Below are positions 8,836 through 16,736 of a stretch of 64,000 nucleotides of DNA, in pieces (position 1 is the first letter of the stretch; each line of letters starts with the position of its first letter). The stretch is from assembly GCF_000428765.1 (NCBI RefSeq), contig NZ_AUAO01000001.1:248001-312000 (forward strand). The letters run 5' to 3'. Position numbers and translations under genes: made by a program. The notes beneath the pieces are model-generated. The model saw only the letters and a program-made list of their open reading frames with translations. It was not told the DNA's origin and made no database searches. Source of the stretch: Brevundimonas aveniformis DSM 17977. Lineage in GTDB: Bacteria; Pseudomonadota; Alphaproteobacteria; Caulobacterales; Caulobacteraceae.

Positions 8836-10518
8836 CTAGCCGAAGGTGAAGGCGTACGCCGCCGCGCCGGGGTCGAGGAATTCGATGCGGAGTTCGCCGC
8901 CGCCGGGGTTGGGGAGGCGGACGAGCTGGTAGAGGCGCTGGTCGCGGATGACGCCGTCACCGGAGGGGGAGACGTCGGTGCCGGCGGCGTCCCCCGGGGG
9001 CTGGCCGTTGATCGTAATGCGGAAGCGAACCGGGCGGTCAGTGGTCGAGGCCAGGACCAGGTGCACGTCGCGGCCGCGGAACTGATAGCGGACGGTGCCG
9101 CTCGGGCCGGTGAGGACGGCGCGCTGGCCTTCGCGGGTCCAGGCGCCGTCGAGGGCCCAGTGGTCAGGCTGGAGCGGGCCGGAGCCGGTGACGAAGTTCA
9201 TGCCCCGGTCCGTGCCCAGATACGTCTCCGGCGAGCGGTCGGCGCCGCTGTCGGGGGCCATGGCGCCCTCGGCCTCGGTCCCGCCGGCGGGCGGCGGCAG
9301 GTTGGTGGCACCGGCCTCCATCAACAGGGTGCGGATGATGGCCTCGGAACGCTCATAGTCGCCCTCGCCGAAGCGGACGTGGCGCAGGTGGCCGTTGGCG
9401 TCGATGAAATAGTGGGCCGGCCAGAAGCGGTTCTGATAGGCGCGCCAGACGTTGAACTCATTGTCCAAAGCGACCGGATAGGGGATGCCGAGATCCTCAA
9501 CCGCGCGGCGGACGTTATTCGGATCCCGCTCGAAGGCGAACTCCGGCGCGTGCATGCCGATGACCACCAGGCCGTGCTCGCGATAGAGCCGATCCCACTC
9601 GATCAGATGAGGCAGGGTGCGGATGCAGTTGATGCAGGAGTAGGTCCAGAAGTCGATCAACACGACCTTGCCGCGCAGGTCCTCCAGGGTGGTCGGCTCG
9701 CCCTGGAGCCATTCGGTGACGCCGTCGATGGGCGGCGCGACACCATAGTCGCGGAAGTCGTTGGCCTCGGCCTCCGGCTCCGTATGGCCCATGCCGCCGG
9801 TGCCCAGGAGGCCCTGTTCAATGCGTTCGGTCGAGGCCGCGGACACCTGCGCCAGCACACCCCGATCCAGCCCCAAAGCAATCGCCGCCACCCCGACCAG
9901 AACCAAAGCCCCAAGCACCCGGCGCACGACCCGCTCGTGCTTCAAATAGCCCTTCATGGCTTTCAAAACCCGCCCGCCGACCAGCAGAGCCAGGGCCATC
10001 GAGGTGGCCGCGCCCAGCGCATAGGCGAGCAGCAACAGGCTGGTGGACGCACTGGCTCCATTCAGCGCCGCCCCGGTCAGGATCAGCCCCAGGATCGGCC
10101 CCGCGCACGGTGCCCACAGAAGCCCCGTCGCCAGCCCCAGGATGAGCGAGCCGCCGACCTCGTTCAGTCCCTCAGACCCGCCGGGCCGGACCCGTTCGCT
10201 CAGCCGCGCGCCGAGCGATTGCAGCGGCGTCATCACCCGGTCGCCGAAGGCGGGGAACAGCATCATCAGGCCGAACGCCGCCAGCAGGACGATGGCGATC
10301 CACCGGCCCCACTGATTGGCCTGCACCGCCCAGGCCCCACCGATCGCCGCCAGAGTGGCCACGCCAGCGAACATCAGCGCCAGCCCCGCCATCATCGGCA
10401 GGGTCGAGGTCAGAAACGGCCGCCCCGCTCGCGCAAACACGAAGGGCAGAACCGGCAGAATGCAGGGCGACAGAATGGTCAGCACCCCGCCGAGATAGGC
10501 GATCAGGATCAGGGTCAT
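8836..10518 (-). CDS. dipZ: DipZ-type thiol-disulfide transporter (CcdA + thioredoxin fusion)
   Basis: A 560-residue fusion that moves reducing equivalents from cytoplasm to periplasm. The N-terminal CcdA-like membrane domain carries the paired cysteines (SPCILPVLP at residue 19 and LLWAPCAGP near 137) among about six helices. A periplasmic TlpA/thioredoxin domain follows, with active site CINC at residues 295-298 after FWTYS. The last 120 residues form the beta-rich carbohydrate-binding-like domain known from DipZ. The start is one base after the msrB stop, so msrB and dipZ form one operon; this suggests DipZ reduces the exported MsrB (inference). Identification is firm. Confidence 0.93.
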   Translation of the reverse strand: MTLILIAYLGGVLTILSPCILPVLPFVFARAGRPFLTSTLPMMAGLALMFAGVATLAAIGGAWAVQANQWGRWIAIVLLAAFGLMMLFPAFGDRVMTPLQSLGARLSERVRPGGSEGLNEVGGSLILGLATGLLWAPCAGPILGLILTGAALNGASASTSLLLLAYALGAATSMALALLVGGRVLKAMKGYLKHERVVRRVLGALVLVGVAAIALGLDRGVLAQVSAASTERIEQGLLGTGGMGHTEPEAEANDFRDYGVAPPIDGVTEWLQGEPTTLEDLRGKVVLIDFWTYSCINCIRTLPHLIEWDRLYREHGLVVIGMHAPEFAFERDPNNVRRAVEDLGIPYPVALDNEFNVWRAYQNRFWPAHYFIDANGHLRHVRFGEGDYERSEAIIRTLLMEAGATNLPPPAGGTEAEGAMAPDSGADRSPETYLGTDRGMNFVTGSGPLQPDHWALDGAWTREGQRAVLTGPSGTVRYQFRGRDVHLVLASTTDRPVRFRITINGQPPGDAAGTDVSPSGDGVIRDQRLYQLVRLPNPGGGELRIEFLDPGAAAYAFTFG

Positions 10519-10519
10519 A

Positions 10520-11029
10520 TCAGGCCGGCCGGAAGCTCAGGGCGACGCCATTGTTGCAGTATCTGAGGCCCGTCGGGCGCGGCCCGTCTTCGAAGACGTG
10601 GCCGTGATGCCCCAGACAGCGGGCGCAATGGTATTCGGTGCGGCGCACACCGATGGCGAAATCAGCGCGGGTTCCGATGGCACCGTCGATCACCCGATAG
10701 AAGCTCGGCCAACCGGTGCCGCTGTCGAACTTCCACTGGGATCGAAACAGCGGCAGGTCACACCCCCGGCAGTGAAAGACGCCGCGTCGATGCTCGTCGT
10801 TCAGCGCGCTGGTGCCGGGCCGCTCGGTCCCCTCGTGGCGGAGCACCTGAAAGGCCAGCGGCGAAAGACGGGCCCGCCACTGGGCATCGGTGACGCGCCG
10901 GAACGGCGAATTGGCGTAGGCCGCTTCGGCCCCGCTGCTCTGGGCCTCGGCGCGGCCACCCGTACAGGCGGCGGTGAGAAAGGCGGCTCCGGTGAGCAGG
11001 AGGCCGCGACGATGAAAGCTCTGGGTCAT
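10520..11029 (-). CDS. msrB: Exported peptide-methionine (R)-S-oxide reductase
   Basis: A 169-residue MsrB that repairs methionine-R-sulfoxide in proteins. The catalytic domain shows the two zinc CxxC pairs (HCRGCDLPLF and HCARCLGHHGH), FDSGTGWPSF and the catalytic cysteine in GLRYCNN. The N-terminus HRRGLLLTGAAFLTAAC has twin arginines and a lipobox with Cys22, so the enzyme is probably a Tat- or Sec-exported lipoprotein, unlike the cytoplasmic MsrB of E. coli. It is the first gene of a two-gene operon with dipZ. Its start region abuts the opposite-strand lipoprotein gene's leader. Confidence 0.95.
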   Translation of the reverse strand: MTQSFHRRGLLLTGAAFLTAACTGGRAEAQSSGAEAAYANSPFRRVTDAQWRARLSPLAFQVLRHEGTERPGTSALNDEHRRGVFHCRGCDLPLFRSQWKFDSGTGWPSFYRVIDGAIGTRADFAIGVRRTEYHCARCLGHHGHVFEDGPRPTGLRYCNNGVALSFRPA

Positions 11030-11147
11030 GTCTGCCTATACGGGGCCACTCCTGAGCCGGATGCAATCGTCAGGGCGCGACGCCTTGACGGGGCGTATCG
11101 CCTATCCGTGTTATCTTGCCCGAATCCCTGCAGGTGCGGAGCCCCAG

Positions 11148-11579
11148 ATGTTTGCGTTGATCAGTGTCATGGCGGTGGTCGCAAATTTTCTGATGCGCGC
11201 CTGTCCTCTTCTCGTTCTGGTCGTCATGGTCGGCTGCGGGCCGTCCTACGCCCCGGTCAACGCCCCCTCGCGACCGTGTCCCGAGATCACCGAGGCCGCG
11301 TTCGACGCGGCTCTCGCCGCCGGTGCCGCGCGCGGTGATGCGGTGATCCACAGTTCGGGGATGGTCGATCTGACCTTCGGGCCGGGCGTCGTGCACTGTG
11401 CATCCTATCGCTCGTCGATGCGCCCGTGCCGTCGCCCCAATGATCTGGTCATCCGCTACGAAATCGAGGGCGATCAGACCCGCTTCGTTCAGGTCCCGGC
11501 CAATGCCCAGTATCGCTTTCACGTCGGCGGACGCCCCACGACCTGCCAGATCGTCAATGAGGACACACCGGGCGGCTAG
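11148..11579 (+). CDS. Putative lipoprotein of unknown function
   Basis: A 143-residue protein with a long hydrophobic N-terminus ending in VVMVGC, a good lipobox with the acceptor at about residue 30. The mature part has four further cysteines (PCPEITE, VVHCASY, RPCRRP, TTCQI) and may be disulfide-bonded in the periplasm. I recognise no domain. The ATG at 11148 is preferred because GGAG lies six bases before it; a shorter start at 11193 would still leave a signal peptide, and the open frame reaching 11028 overlaps msrB and is unlikely. The following gene, 105 bases downstream, is also exported. Confidence 0.65.
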   Translation: MFALISVMAVVANFLMRACPLLVLVVMVGCGPSYAPVNAPSRPCPEITEAAFDAALAAGAARGDAVIHSSGMVDLTFGPGVVHCASYRSSMRPCRRPNDLVIRYEIEGDQTRFVQVPANAQYRFHVGGRPTTCQIVNEDTPGG

Positions 11580-11684
11580 ACCCGTGATGGCCGCGTCAGG
11601 ATTGCTCATCTTGACGAACGCCGATCTGCGGGTCTGATTGCCGGAACGGGGATCACGCGTGATCCGCAAGGCCGGGAGACGAAG

Positions 11685-12761
11685 ATGGCGGTTAAATCGA
11701 TCCTGCTTGGCGCAACCCTAGTGGTGGCGCTCGCCACCGGGTCCATCGCTGCCGCGCAGTCGCAGCCCCTGCCGCCGGGCCCCGGACCATTCACCGGCCG
11801 TCCGCTGCCGACGCAGCCGAGCCAGCCGATTACGCCCCGGAACAATGACGGACAGCTCCGCCCCCTCCCCACCCAGACCGAGCTGAGAGTCGAGAGCTTT
11901 ACAACCCGCGACCTGCGTTGCTCAGCTGACCTGTCGAGCGCCAGCTACAACATCAGCGCCCGCCTGCCGATCCAGACCGATCCGGTGCGCAGCAACCAGG
12001 CCGATATCGAAATCCTCGTGGATGGAGTTTCGGCGGGAAGCATGACCCTGACGGCCAGAGACGGCTATGTGACCTTCTCCCGCCGGGTGAATGTGACCGG
12101 TGGAGCCTCGGCGGACCATCAGATCGTCTTTGTCCTGAACGGAGCGGTGCGCAGCGCCCCGATCTCGGCCCCGCATTCCTGCGCGACGCTGCGGCCGAGC
12201 GTGACCGAACACCAGCCCGGCGTCGCGACGCGACCGAACCTGGCCTTCAGCGCGCCGGTCTATGTGGCTGTACGGCGGATCGACAACCGGATCGGCGTTG
12301 CGGGCCGACCCACACCCCCCCGGATCACCTACTCCTTCAACGCACCCCTAGTTCTGGAGCTTCCGAGAGATCGATCCAACGTCATCCAGTTTCGGGGCGT
12401 CCGTCTTTGCGATGCCGGCGACACCTACGCGCCCCAGATGGAGTTCGCCGTTGCGATCGACGCCTTCATGGTCGATGACCCGGCCGCGCACTTCTCGGCC
12501 TCGGGGCCCGGCACCCGGGGTCTGAGCACGCCGCGCTACGTGGATACGCGGGGCGGGTCGCTGTGGGCGACAGGCGATGCGCTGGGAACACCCAATATCG
12601 AGGGCACGCCACTGCCGGCCGGCCATCAGTGGTTGGTGTTCAGCGGCCAGCTGCACTGTACCTCCAGCGGCAATCTCGACCTGAGGTTCGACCCTGGCGA
12701 CCTGCGGGAAAGCAGCACTGAGGACAACGCCTTGCGGCTGCGGTTCGTGACCCGGCCCTGA
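11685..12761 (+). CDS. Secreted protein of unknown function
   Basis: A 358-residue exported protein. The N-terminus has a Sec signal peptide (MAVKSILLGATLVVALATGSIAAAQ) followed by a proline-rich linker (residues about 25-65). The rest is predicted beta-rich, with repeated stretches such as ADIEILVDGVSAGSMTLTARDGYVTFSRRVNV and, near the end, LDLRFDPGDLRESSTEDNALRLRF, which resembles the end of CARDB/Ig-like adhesion domains (DxxxVxExxExNN type). I do not recognise a family with certainty. GGGAGACGAAG before the ATG at 11685 is a fair ribosome site. Convergent with recR, 8 bases apart. Confidence 0.7.
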   Translation: MAVKSILLGATLVVALATGSIAAAQSQPLPPGPGPFTGRPLPTQPSQPITPRNNDGQLRPLPTQTELRVESFTTRDLRCSADLSSASYNISARLPIQTDPVRSNQADIEILVDGVSAGSMTLTARDGYVTFSRRVNVTGGASADHQIVFVLNGAVRSAPISAPHSCATLRPSVTEHQPGVATRPNLAFSAPVYVAVRRIDNRIGVAGRPTPPRITYSFNAPLVLELPRDRSNVIQFRGVRLCDAGDTYAPQMEFAVAIDAFMVDDPAAHFSASGPGTRGLSTPRYVDTRGGSLWATGDALGTPNIEGTPLPAGHQWLVFSGQLHCTSSGNLDLRFDPGDLRESSTEDNALRLRFVTRP

Positions 12762-12769
12762 GGAACGGC

Positions 12770-13372
12770 TCAGGCCGGGCGACGCGCGCGCAAAGCCTGG
12801 GCGATGGTGCCGTCATCCAGCCAGTCGAGCTCGCCGCCGACGGGAACGCCGCGCGCCAGGGATGTCACCGACACGCCTGTGTTTGCCAACCGCTCCGCCA
12901 GATAGTGCGCCGTGGTCTGGCCATCGACCGTCGCCGGCAGGGCGAGGATGACTTCGCTGACAAGGCCCTCCCCCACCCGCTGGACCAGTTCACCGGCCCG
13001 AATGGCGTCCGGGCCTACGCCGTCCAGCGCCGACAGCAAGCCGCCCAGCACATGGTAGCGCCCTCGATAGGCCCCGACCCGCTCCATAGCCCACAGGGCC
13101 CCGGCCTCCTCGACCACGCAGATCAGGGAGGAATCGCGGCTCGCATCCGAACAGATCGAACAGGGGTCGCGCGTATCGGGTGCCGCACAGACTGAACAGG
13201 GCCGCACCTTGGCCGCCGTCTCGGCCAGGGAATCGGCCAGTGGCTGCATCAATTGTTCCCGCTTTTTCAGCAGGGCCAGGGTCGCGCGGCGGGCCGACCG
13301 CGGCCCCATACCGGGCAGCTTTGACAACAGGCCGATGAGGCGTTCGATCTCGGGTCCGGCGGAGGAGGCCAT
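12770..13372 (-). CDS. recR: Recombination mediator RecR
   Basis: A 200-residue RecR, which with RecF/RecO loads RecA on gapped DNA. Parts in order: the helix-hairpin-helix (LLSKLPGMGPRSARRATLALL), the four-cysteine zinc motif (CSVCAAPDTRDPCSIC), and the Toprim domain (LICVVEEAGALWAMERVGAYRGRYHVLGG). Length is normal. In many bacteria recR follows dnaX-ybaB; here dnaX-ybaB stand 23 kb away, so the recR linkage has been lost. It is divergent from the URC operon. Confidence 0.97.
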   Translation of the reverse strand: MASSAGPEIERLIGLLSKLPGMGPRSARRATLALLKKREQLMQPLADSLAETAAKVRPCSVCAAPDTRDPCSICSDASRDSSLICVVEEAGALWAMERVGAYRGRYHVLGGLLSALDGVGPDAIRAGELVQRVGEGLVSEVILALPATVDGQTTAHYLAERLANTGVSVTSLARGVPVGGELDWLDDGTIAQALRARRPA

Positions 13373-13423
13373 GGTCTGGGTTTAGCCGAAAGGAGCGATT
13401 CCGTCAGAGCCAATCTGGGGTGA

Positions 13424-13435
13424 CGTGAAATCACG
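13424..13435. promoter_or_regulatory. Palindrome upstream of the URC operon, possible operator
   Basis: CGTGA and TCACG form an inverted repeat around AA in the 149-base gap between recR and the URC genes. A second inverted repeat, CCCCG/CGGGG, lies at about 13473-13489. Either could be an operator for the pyrimidine operon or recR. There is no regulator gene beside it, so this is only a candidate. Confidence 0.25.
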
Positions 13436-13521
13436 CTGGACAGTCATTCCACGCGGTGTCTCACTGTCAGATTCCCCGGCTGTGTCGGGGTGAGGAAACA
13501 ACAACAAGAACCATCAAAACA

Positions 13522-14778
13522 ATGTCGTCCAATCGCAGCGGGCATATTCGCCTGAACTCCCACCCCGGCGGCGGAGCTGCCGGACGCTTTCCGATCCATT
13601 GGGGAGCGCCCACGGCACGCGAGCGAGGCCCGGTCATCGGCTCGGCCCATGCCGGCGCAGATCGCAATGCTATCGGGGCCCATGGCGGAGCCTATTCCCT
13701 GTACCGCGCCCTGGCGATTTCATCGGGCGCGATGCCGGCAGGATCGCGGCCGGACCTGACCAATACCCAGCCGACGTTTTCGTTCGGTCCCTTTCCCCAG
13801 TGGAAGAATGCCGAGAAGATCGTCTCGCTCGACCCGTGGGGCCATCTGGTGGCTGATGCTTTCGCCGAAGAGATTCGCGAAGGCGTCGATATCCGCCCGA
13901 CCATCGCCGTCACCAAGGCGCGCCTGACCCTGCCGGAGATCAGCCAGGCCATCGACGCCGGACGCCTGAACATCGACGGAACCATCGTTCACGAAACCCG
14001 CGACGTGGCCGTGACCAAGGCGGCGGTCGATCCGGTCTGGTGGCTGCCGGGCATCGCCGAGCGGTTCGGGGTGACGGAGACGGCGCTGCGGCGGACCCTG
14101 TTTGAAGAGACGGGCGGCATGTACGCCGATCTGGTGACGCGCCCGGACATCAAGGTCTTTCTGCCGCCGATCGGGGGAATCACCCTCTATATGTTCGGCG
14201 ACCCGGCCAAGATCGGCGATCCGACCCAGCGGCTGACTTGCCGGGTGCATGACGAGTGCAACGGTTCGGACGTGTTCGGCTCGGACATCTGCACCTGTCG
14301 GCCCTATCTGACGCACGGCATCGAAGAGTGCGTGCGCGAGGCCCAGAGCGGCGGGGCAGGCCTGATCGTCTATAACCGCAAGGAAGGCAGGGCGCTCGGC
14401 GAGGTGACCAAGTTCCTCGTCTACAATGCCCGGAAGCGCCAACCGGGCGGCGACCAGGCGGCGACCTATTTCGAGCGGACGGAGTGCGTGGCGGGCGTGC
14501 AGGATGCCCGCTTCCAGCAGTTGATGCCGGATGTGCTGCACTGGCTGGGAATTGAGCGGATCGACCGGTTCGTCTCCATGTCGAACATGAAGCACGACGC
14601 CCTGACCGGCTCCGGTATCGAGATCGGTGAGCGGGTGCCGATCCCCGACGACCTGATCCCGGACGACGCCTCGGTGGAGATGGAGGCCAAGAAGGCCGCC
14701 GGCTATTTCACCCCCGACGCGCCACCCAGCGCGGAAGATCTGACCAAGGTGGTGGGTCGCGATCTTGGCAAGTTCTGA
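13522..14778 (+). CDS. urc1: URC1-type GTP cyclohydrolase II homologue (uracil catabolism)
   Basis: A 418-residue protein with a RibA-like GTP cyclohydrolase II domain in its C-terminal half. The zinc cysteines are visible in RVHDECNGSDVF and DICTC, and the YNRKEGRALGE segment matches the RibA YxRxEGRxxG motif. The N-terminal 200 residues (HIRLNSHPGG, IHWGAPTARERGPVIG) are not part of ordinary RibA and are typical of the URC1 group, linked in the yeast Lachancea kluyveri to uracil degradation. Followed immediately by URC4 and UPRT genes, which confirms this assignment over riboflavin synthesis. The ATG at 13522 has no strong ribosome site; a GTG at 13456 would add 22 residues. Confidence 0.85.
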   Translation: MSSNRSGHIRLNSHPGGGAAGRFPIHWGAPTARERGPVIGSAHAGADRNAIGAHGGAYSLYRALAISSGAMPAGSRPDLTNTQPTFSFGPFPQWKNAEKIVSLDPWGHLVADAFAEEIREGVDIRPTIAVTKARLTLPEISQAIDAGRLNIDGTIVHETRDVAVTKAAVDPVWWLPGIAERFGVTETALRRTLFEETGGMYADLVTRPDIKVFLPPIGGITLYMFGDPAKIGDPTQRLTCRVHDECNGSDVFGSDICTCRPYLTHGIEECVREAQSGGAGLIVYNRKEGRALGEVTKFLVYNARKRQPGGDQAATYFERTECVAGVQDARFQQLMPDVLHWLGIERIDRFVSMSNMKHDALTGSGIEIGERVPIPDDLIPDDASVEMEAKKAAGYFTPDAPPSAEDLTKVVGRDLGKF

Positions 14779-15997
14779 GACGGAGGCCGCGCGCGGCCTG
14801 TTGAACGCGGCGGCGGTGCGCGAACGCGCCCACGAGATGCTGGACCTGGCCCTGGCCGGTCAGGTTCAGGGCTGGCGCGTCGATCTGGATCGGCTGCCGG
14901 ACACGGCGCGGTTCGCGGCCGGAGTCATTCGCGACCAGTACCCGGACCTGAAGGTGCCGTTCCACGCGCGCTGGCGACACTTCGTGTTTCAGGGCCGCGA
15001 CCTGTGGGCCGAGATGTCAGCCCGCCTTGACGACGCGGATGCGCGGGCACGGGCGGCGTTTGATCTGGCCATCGTGTCGGTGTTGCTGGACGCGGGATCC
15101 GGGCCAGGCTGGCGCTATCGCGACGCGCCACTGGGGATCGAGGCGACCCGTTCGGAGGGGCTGGCGCTGGCGTCCTTGCGGATGTTCGAGGCCGGGGCCT
15201 TCTCCGACCGGGACGACCAGCCGTTGCGCGCCGACGCCGCCGGATTGATCGAACTGAGCGCCGCCGCCCTGGCCGAAGGGTTCCAGGTCGCGGACGACAA
15301 TCCGCTGGCGGGGCTAGAGGGGCGGGCCTCACTCCTCAACCGGCTGGGCGCGCAGGCGGTGGCGCGGCCTGACCTGTTCGCGATGGCCGACAGTCCCAGA
15401 CCCGGCGGCCTCTATGACGCAATTCGCAAATGCTCCGTAGACGGACGACTGGCTGCGCCCGTGATCCTGGAGGTGCTGCTGGAGGCGCTCGGGCCGGTCT
15501 GGCAGGATCGGCTGACGCTGGGCGGGGTCGATCTGGGCGACACCTGGCGGCATCCGGCGCTGAAGCGCGACGACGCCACCGATGGGCTGGTTCCGATCCA
15601 CAAGCTCAGCCAGTGGCTCAGCTATTCGCTGGTCGAGCCGCTGATGGACGCCGGGCTTGAGGTCACCGACCTGGACGGCCTGACGGGCCTGGCGGAATAC
15701 CGGAACGGCGGGCTTTTTCTGGACATGGGCGTCGTCGCCCTGACCGATCCGGCCGACGGCGAGAAGTCCTGGCCGGTATCCGATCCGATGATCGTGGCGT
15801 GGCGGTCGATGACGGTGGCGCTGCTGGACCGGATCGCGCCGCTGGTGCGAGACGAACTGGGCGTGACGCCCGACGAGATGCCGCTGGCCAGCGTGCTGGA
15901 GGGCGGCACCTGGGCCGCCGGTCGGCGCATCGCCGCGACAAAACGCGAGGGCGGCGGACCGCCCCTGACCATTCTCTCAGATGGGACTGTCTTCTGA
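14765..15997 (+). CDS. urc4: URC4/Urg3 family protein (DUF1688)
   Basis: A 410-residue protein of the DUF1688 (URC4/Urg3) family, required with URC1 and UPRT for growth on uracil as nitrogen source in yeasts; its chemical step is unsettled. Typical stretches are [40 protein letters not shown], and [21 protein letters not shown]. Cytoplasmic, no signal peptide. It starts with TTG at 14765, overlapping the upstream gene by 14 bases, with GGTGG before it; a later GTG is possible. The downstream gene overlaps by one base (TGATG). The order matches bacterial URC clusters. Confidence 0.85.
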   Translation: MASSETEAARGLLNAAAVRERAHEMLDLALAGQVQGWRVDLDRLPDTARFAAGVIRDQYPDLKVPFHARWRHFVFQGRDLWAEMSARLDDADARARAAFDLAIVSVLLDAGSGPGWRYRDAPLGIEATRSEGLALASLRMFEAGAFSDRDDQPLRADAAGLIELSAAALAEGFQVADDNPLAGLEGRASLLNRLGAQAVARPDLFAMADSPRPGGLYDAIRKCSVDGRLAAPVILEVLLEALGPVWQDRLTLGGVDLGDTWRHPALKRDDATDGLVPIHKLSQWLSYSLVEPLMDAGLEVTDLDGLTGLAEYRNGGLFLDMGVVALTDPADGEKSWPVSDPMIVAWRSMTVALLDRIAPLVRDELGVTPDEMPLASVLEGGTWAAGRRIAATKREGGGPPLTILSDGTVF

Positions 15998-16638
15998 TGA
16001 CGACCACGATCCAAGGCGTGACGGTGATCGACCACCCGCTGGTCCAGCACAAGCTGAGCCTGATGCGCAACAAGGACACCTCGACCGCCCAGTTCCGGCG
16101 GCTGCTGCGCGAGATTTCGACCCTGCTCTGCTATGAGGTCACGCGCGATCTGCCGCTGGAAACCATCCAGATCGAGACCCCGGTTGAGCGGACCGAGGCG
16201 GTGCGGCTGGCCGGCAAGAAGCTGGTGCTGGCGCCGATCCTGCGCGCGGGCGTGGGCCTGATGGACGGGATGCTGGACCTGATCCCGGCGGCGCGCGTGG
16301 CCCACATCGGCCTCTATCGTGACCCCGAAACCCTGGTGGCGGTGGAATACTATTTCAAAGCCCCGGACGACATCGCCGAGCGGCTGGTGATCGTCGTCGA
16401 CCCGATGCTGGCCACAGCCAATACGGCGGTGGCGGCGCTGGAGCGGCTGAAGGAGCGGGGCGTCACCGACCTGAGATTCGTCTGTCTGGTCGCTTCACCC
16501 GAGGGGATCGAGCGGCTGAGGGCCTATCACCCGGATGTGCCAATCTGGACCGCCGCCATCGACCGCGGGCTGAATGAGCACGGCTATATCGCACCGGGTC
16601 TGGGCGACGCCGGCGACCGGCTATTCGGGACGCGGTAG
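15997..16638 (+). CDS. upp: Uracil phosphoribosyltransferase
   Basis: A 213-residue UPRT converting uracil plus PRPP to UMP. It has [32 protein letters not shown], the PRPP-binding segment [16 protein letters not shown] (the usual form has ATGGS or ATGNT, so the loop is slightly changed), and the C-terminal [20 protein letters not shown] uracil-binding motif. Length is normal. The ATG at 15997 overlaps the URC4 stop, so the start is well set; an in-frame open extension to 15799 lies inside URC4. In the URC route UMP formation by UPRT is the first committed step (URC6 in yeast), so this copy probably serves catabolism as well as salvage. Confidence 0.95.
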   Translation: MTTTIQGVTVIDHPLVQHKLSLMRNKDTSTAQFRRLLREISTLLCYEVTRDLPLETIQIETPVERTEAVRLAGKKLVLAPILRAGVGLMDGMLDLIPAARVAHIGLYRDPETLVAVEYYFKAPDDIAERLVIVVDPMLATANTAVAALERLKERGVTDLRFVCLVASPEGIERLRAYHPDVPIWTAAIDRGLNEHGYIAPGLGDAGDRLFGTR

Positions 16639-16736
16639 GCACCCCCTCCTCTTTGCGAACGGCGGAATCGCACGGCCTGACTTGACCTTAGGGCGAGCAG
16701 ATTGTCTGTTTCGCGGATCAGTTGGGAGGAGCTGCC

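Noticed and set aside
8815..10566. 583-codon plus-strand frame opposite dipZ
   Set aside because: Low-complexity, repeats of Q, P and R; the minus strand carries well-conserved DipZ motifs. Also applies to similar frames at 1278-2762, 4868-6277, 7598-8839, 31964-33676 and 45402-46562.
13522..14778. Riboflavin-pathway RibA
   Set aside because: The gene has the RibA core, but the added N-terminal half and the URC4/UPRT neighbours point to the URC group.
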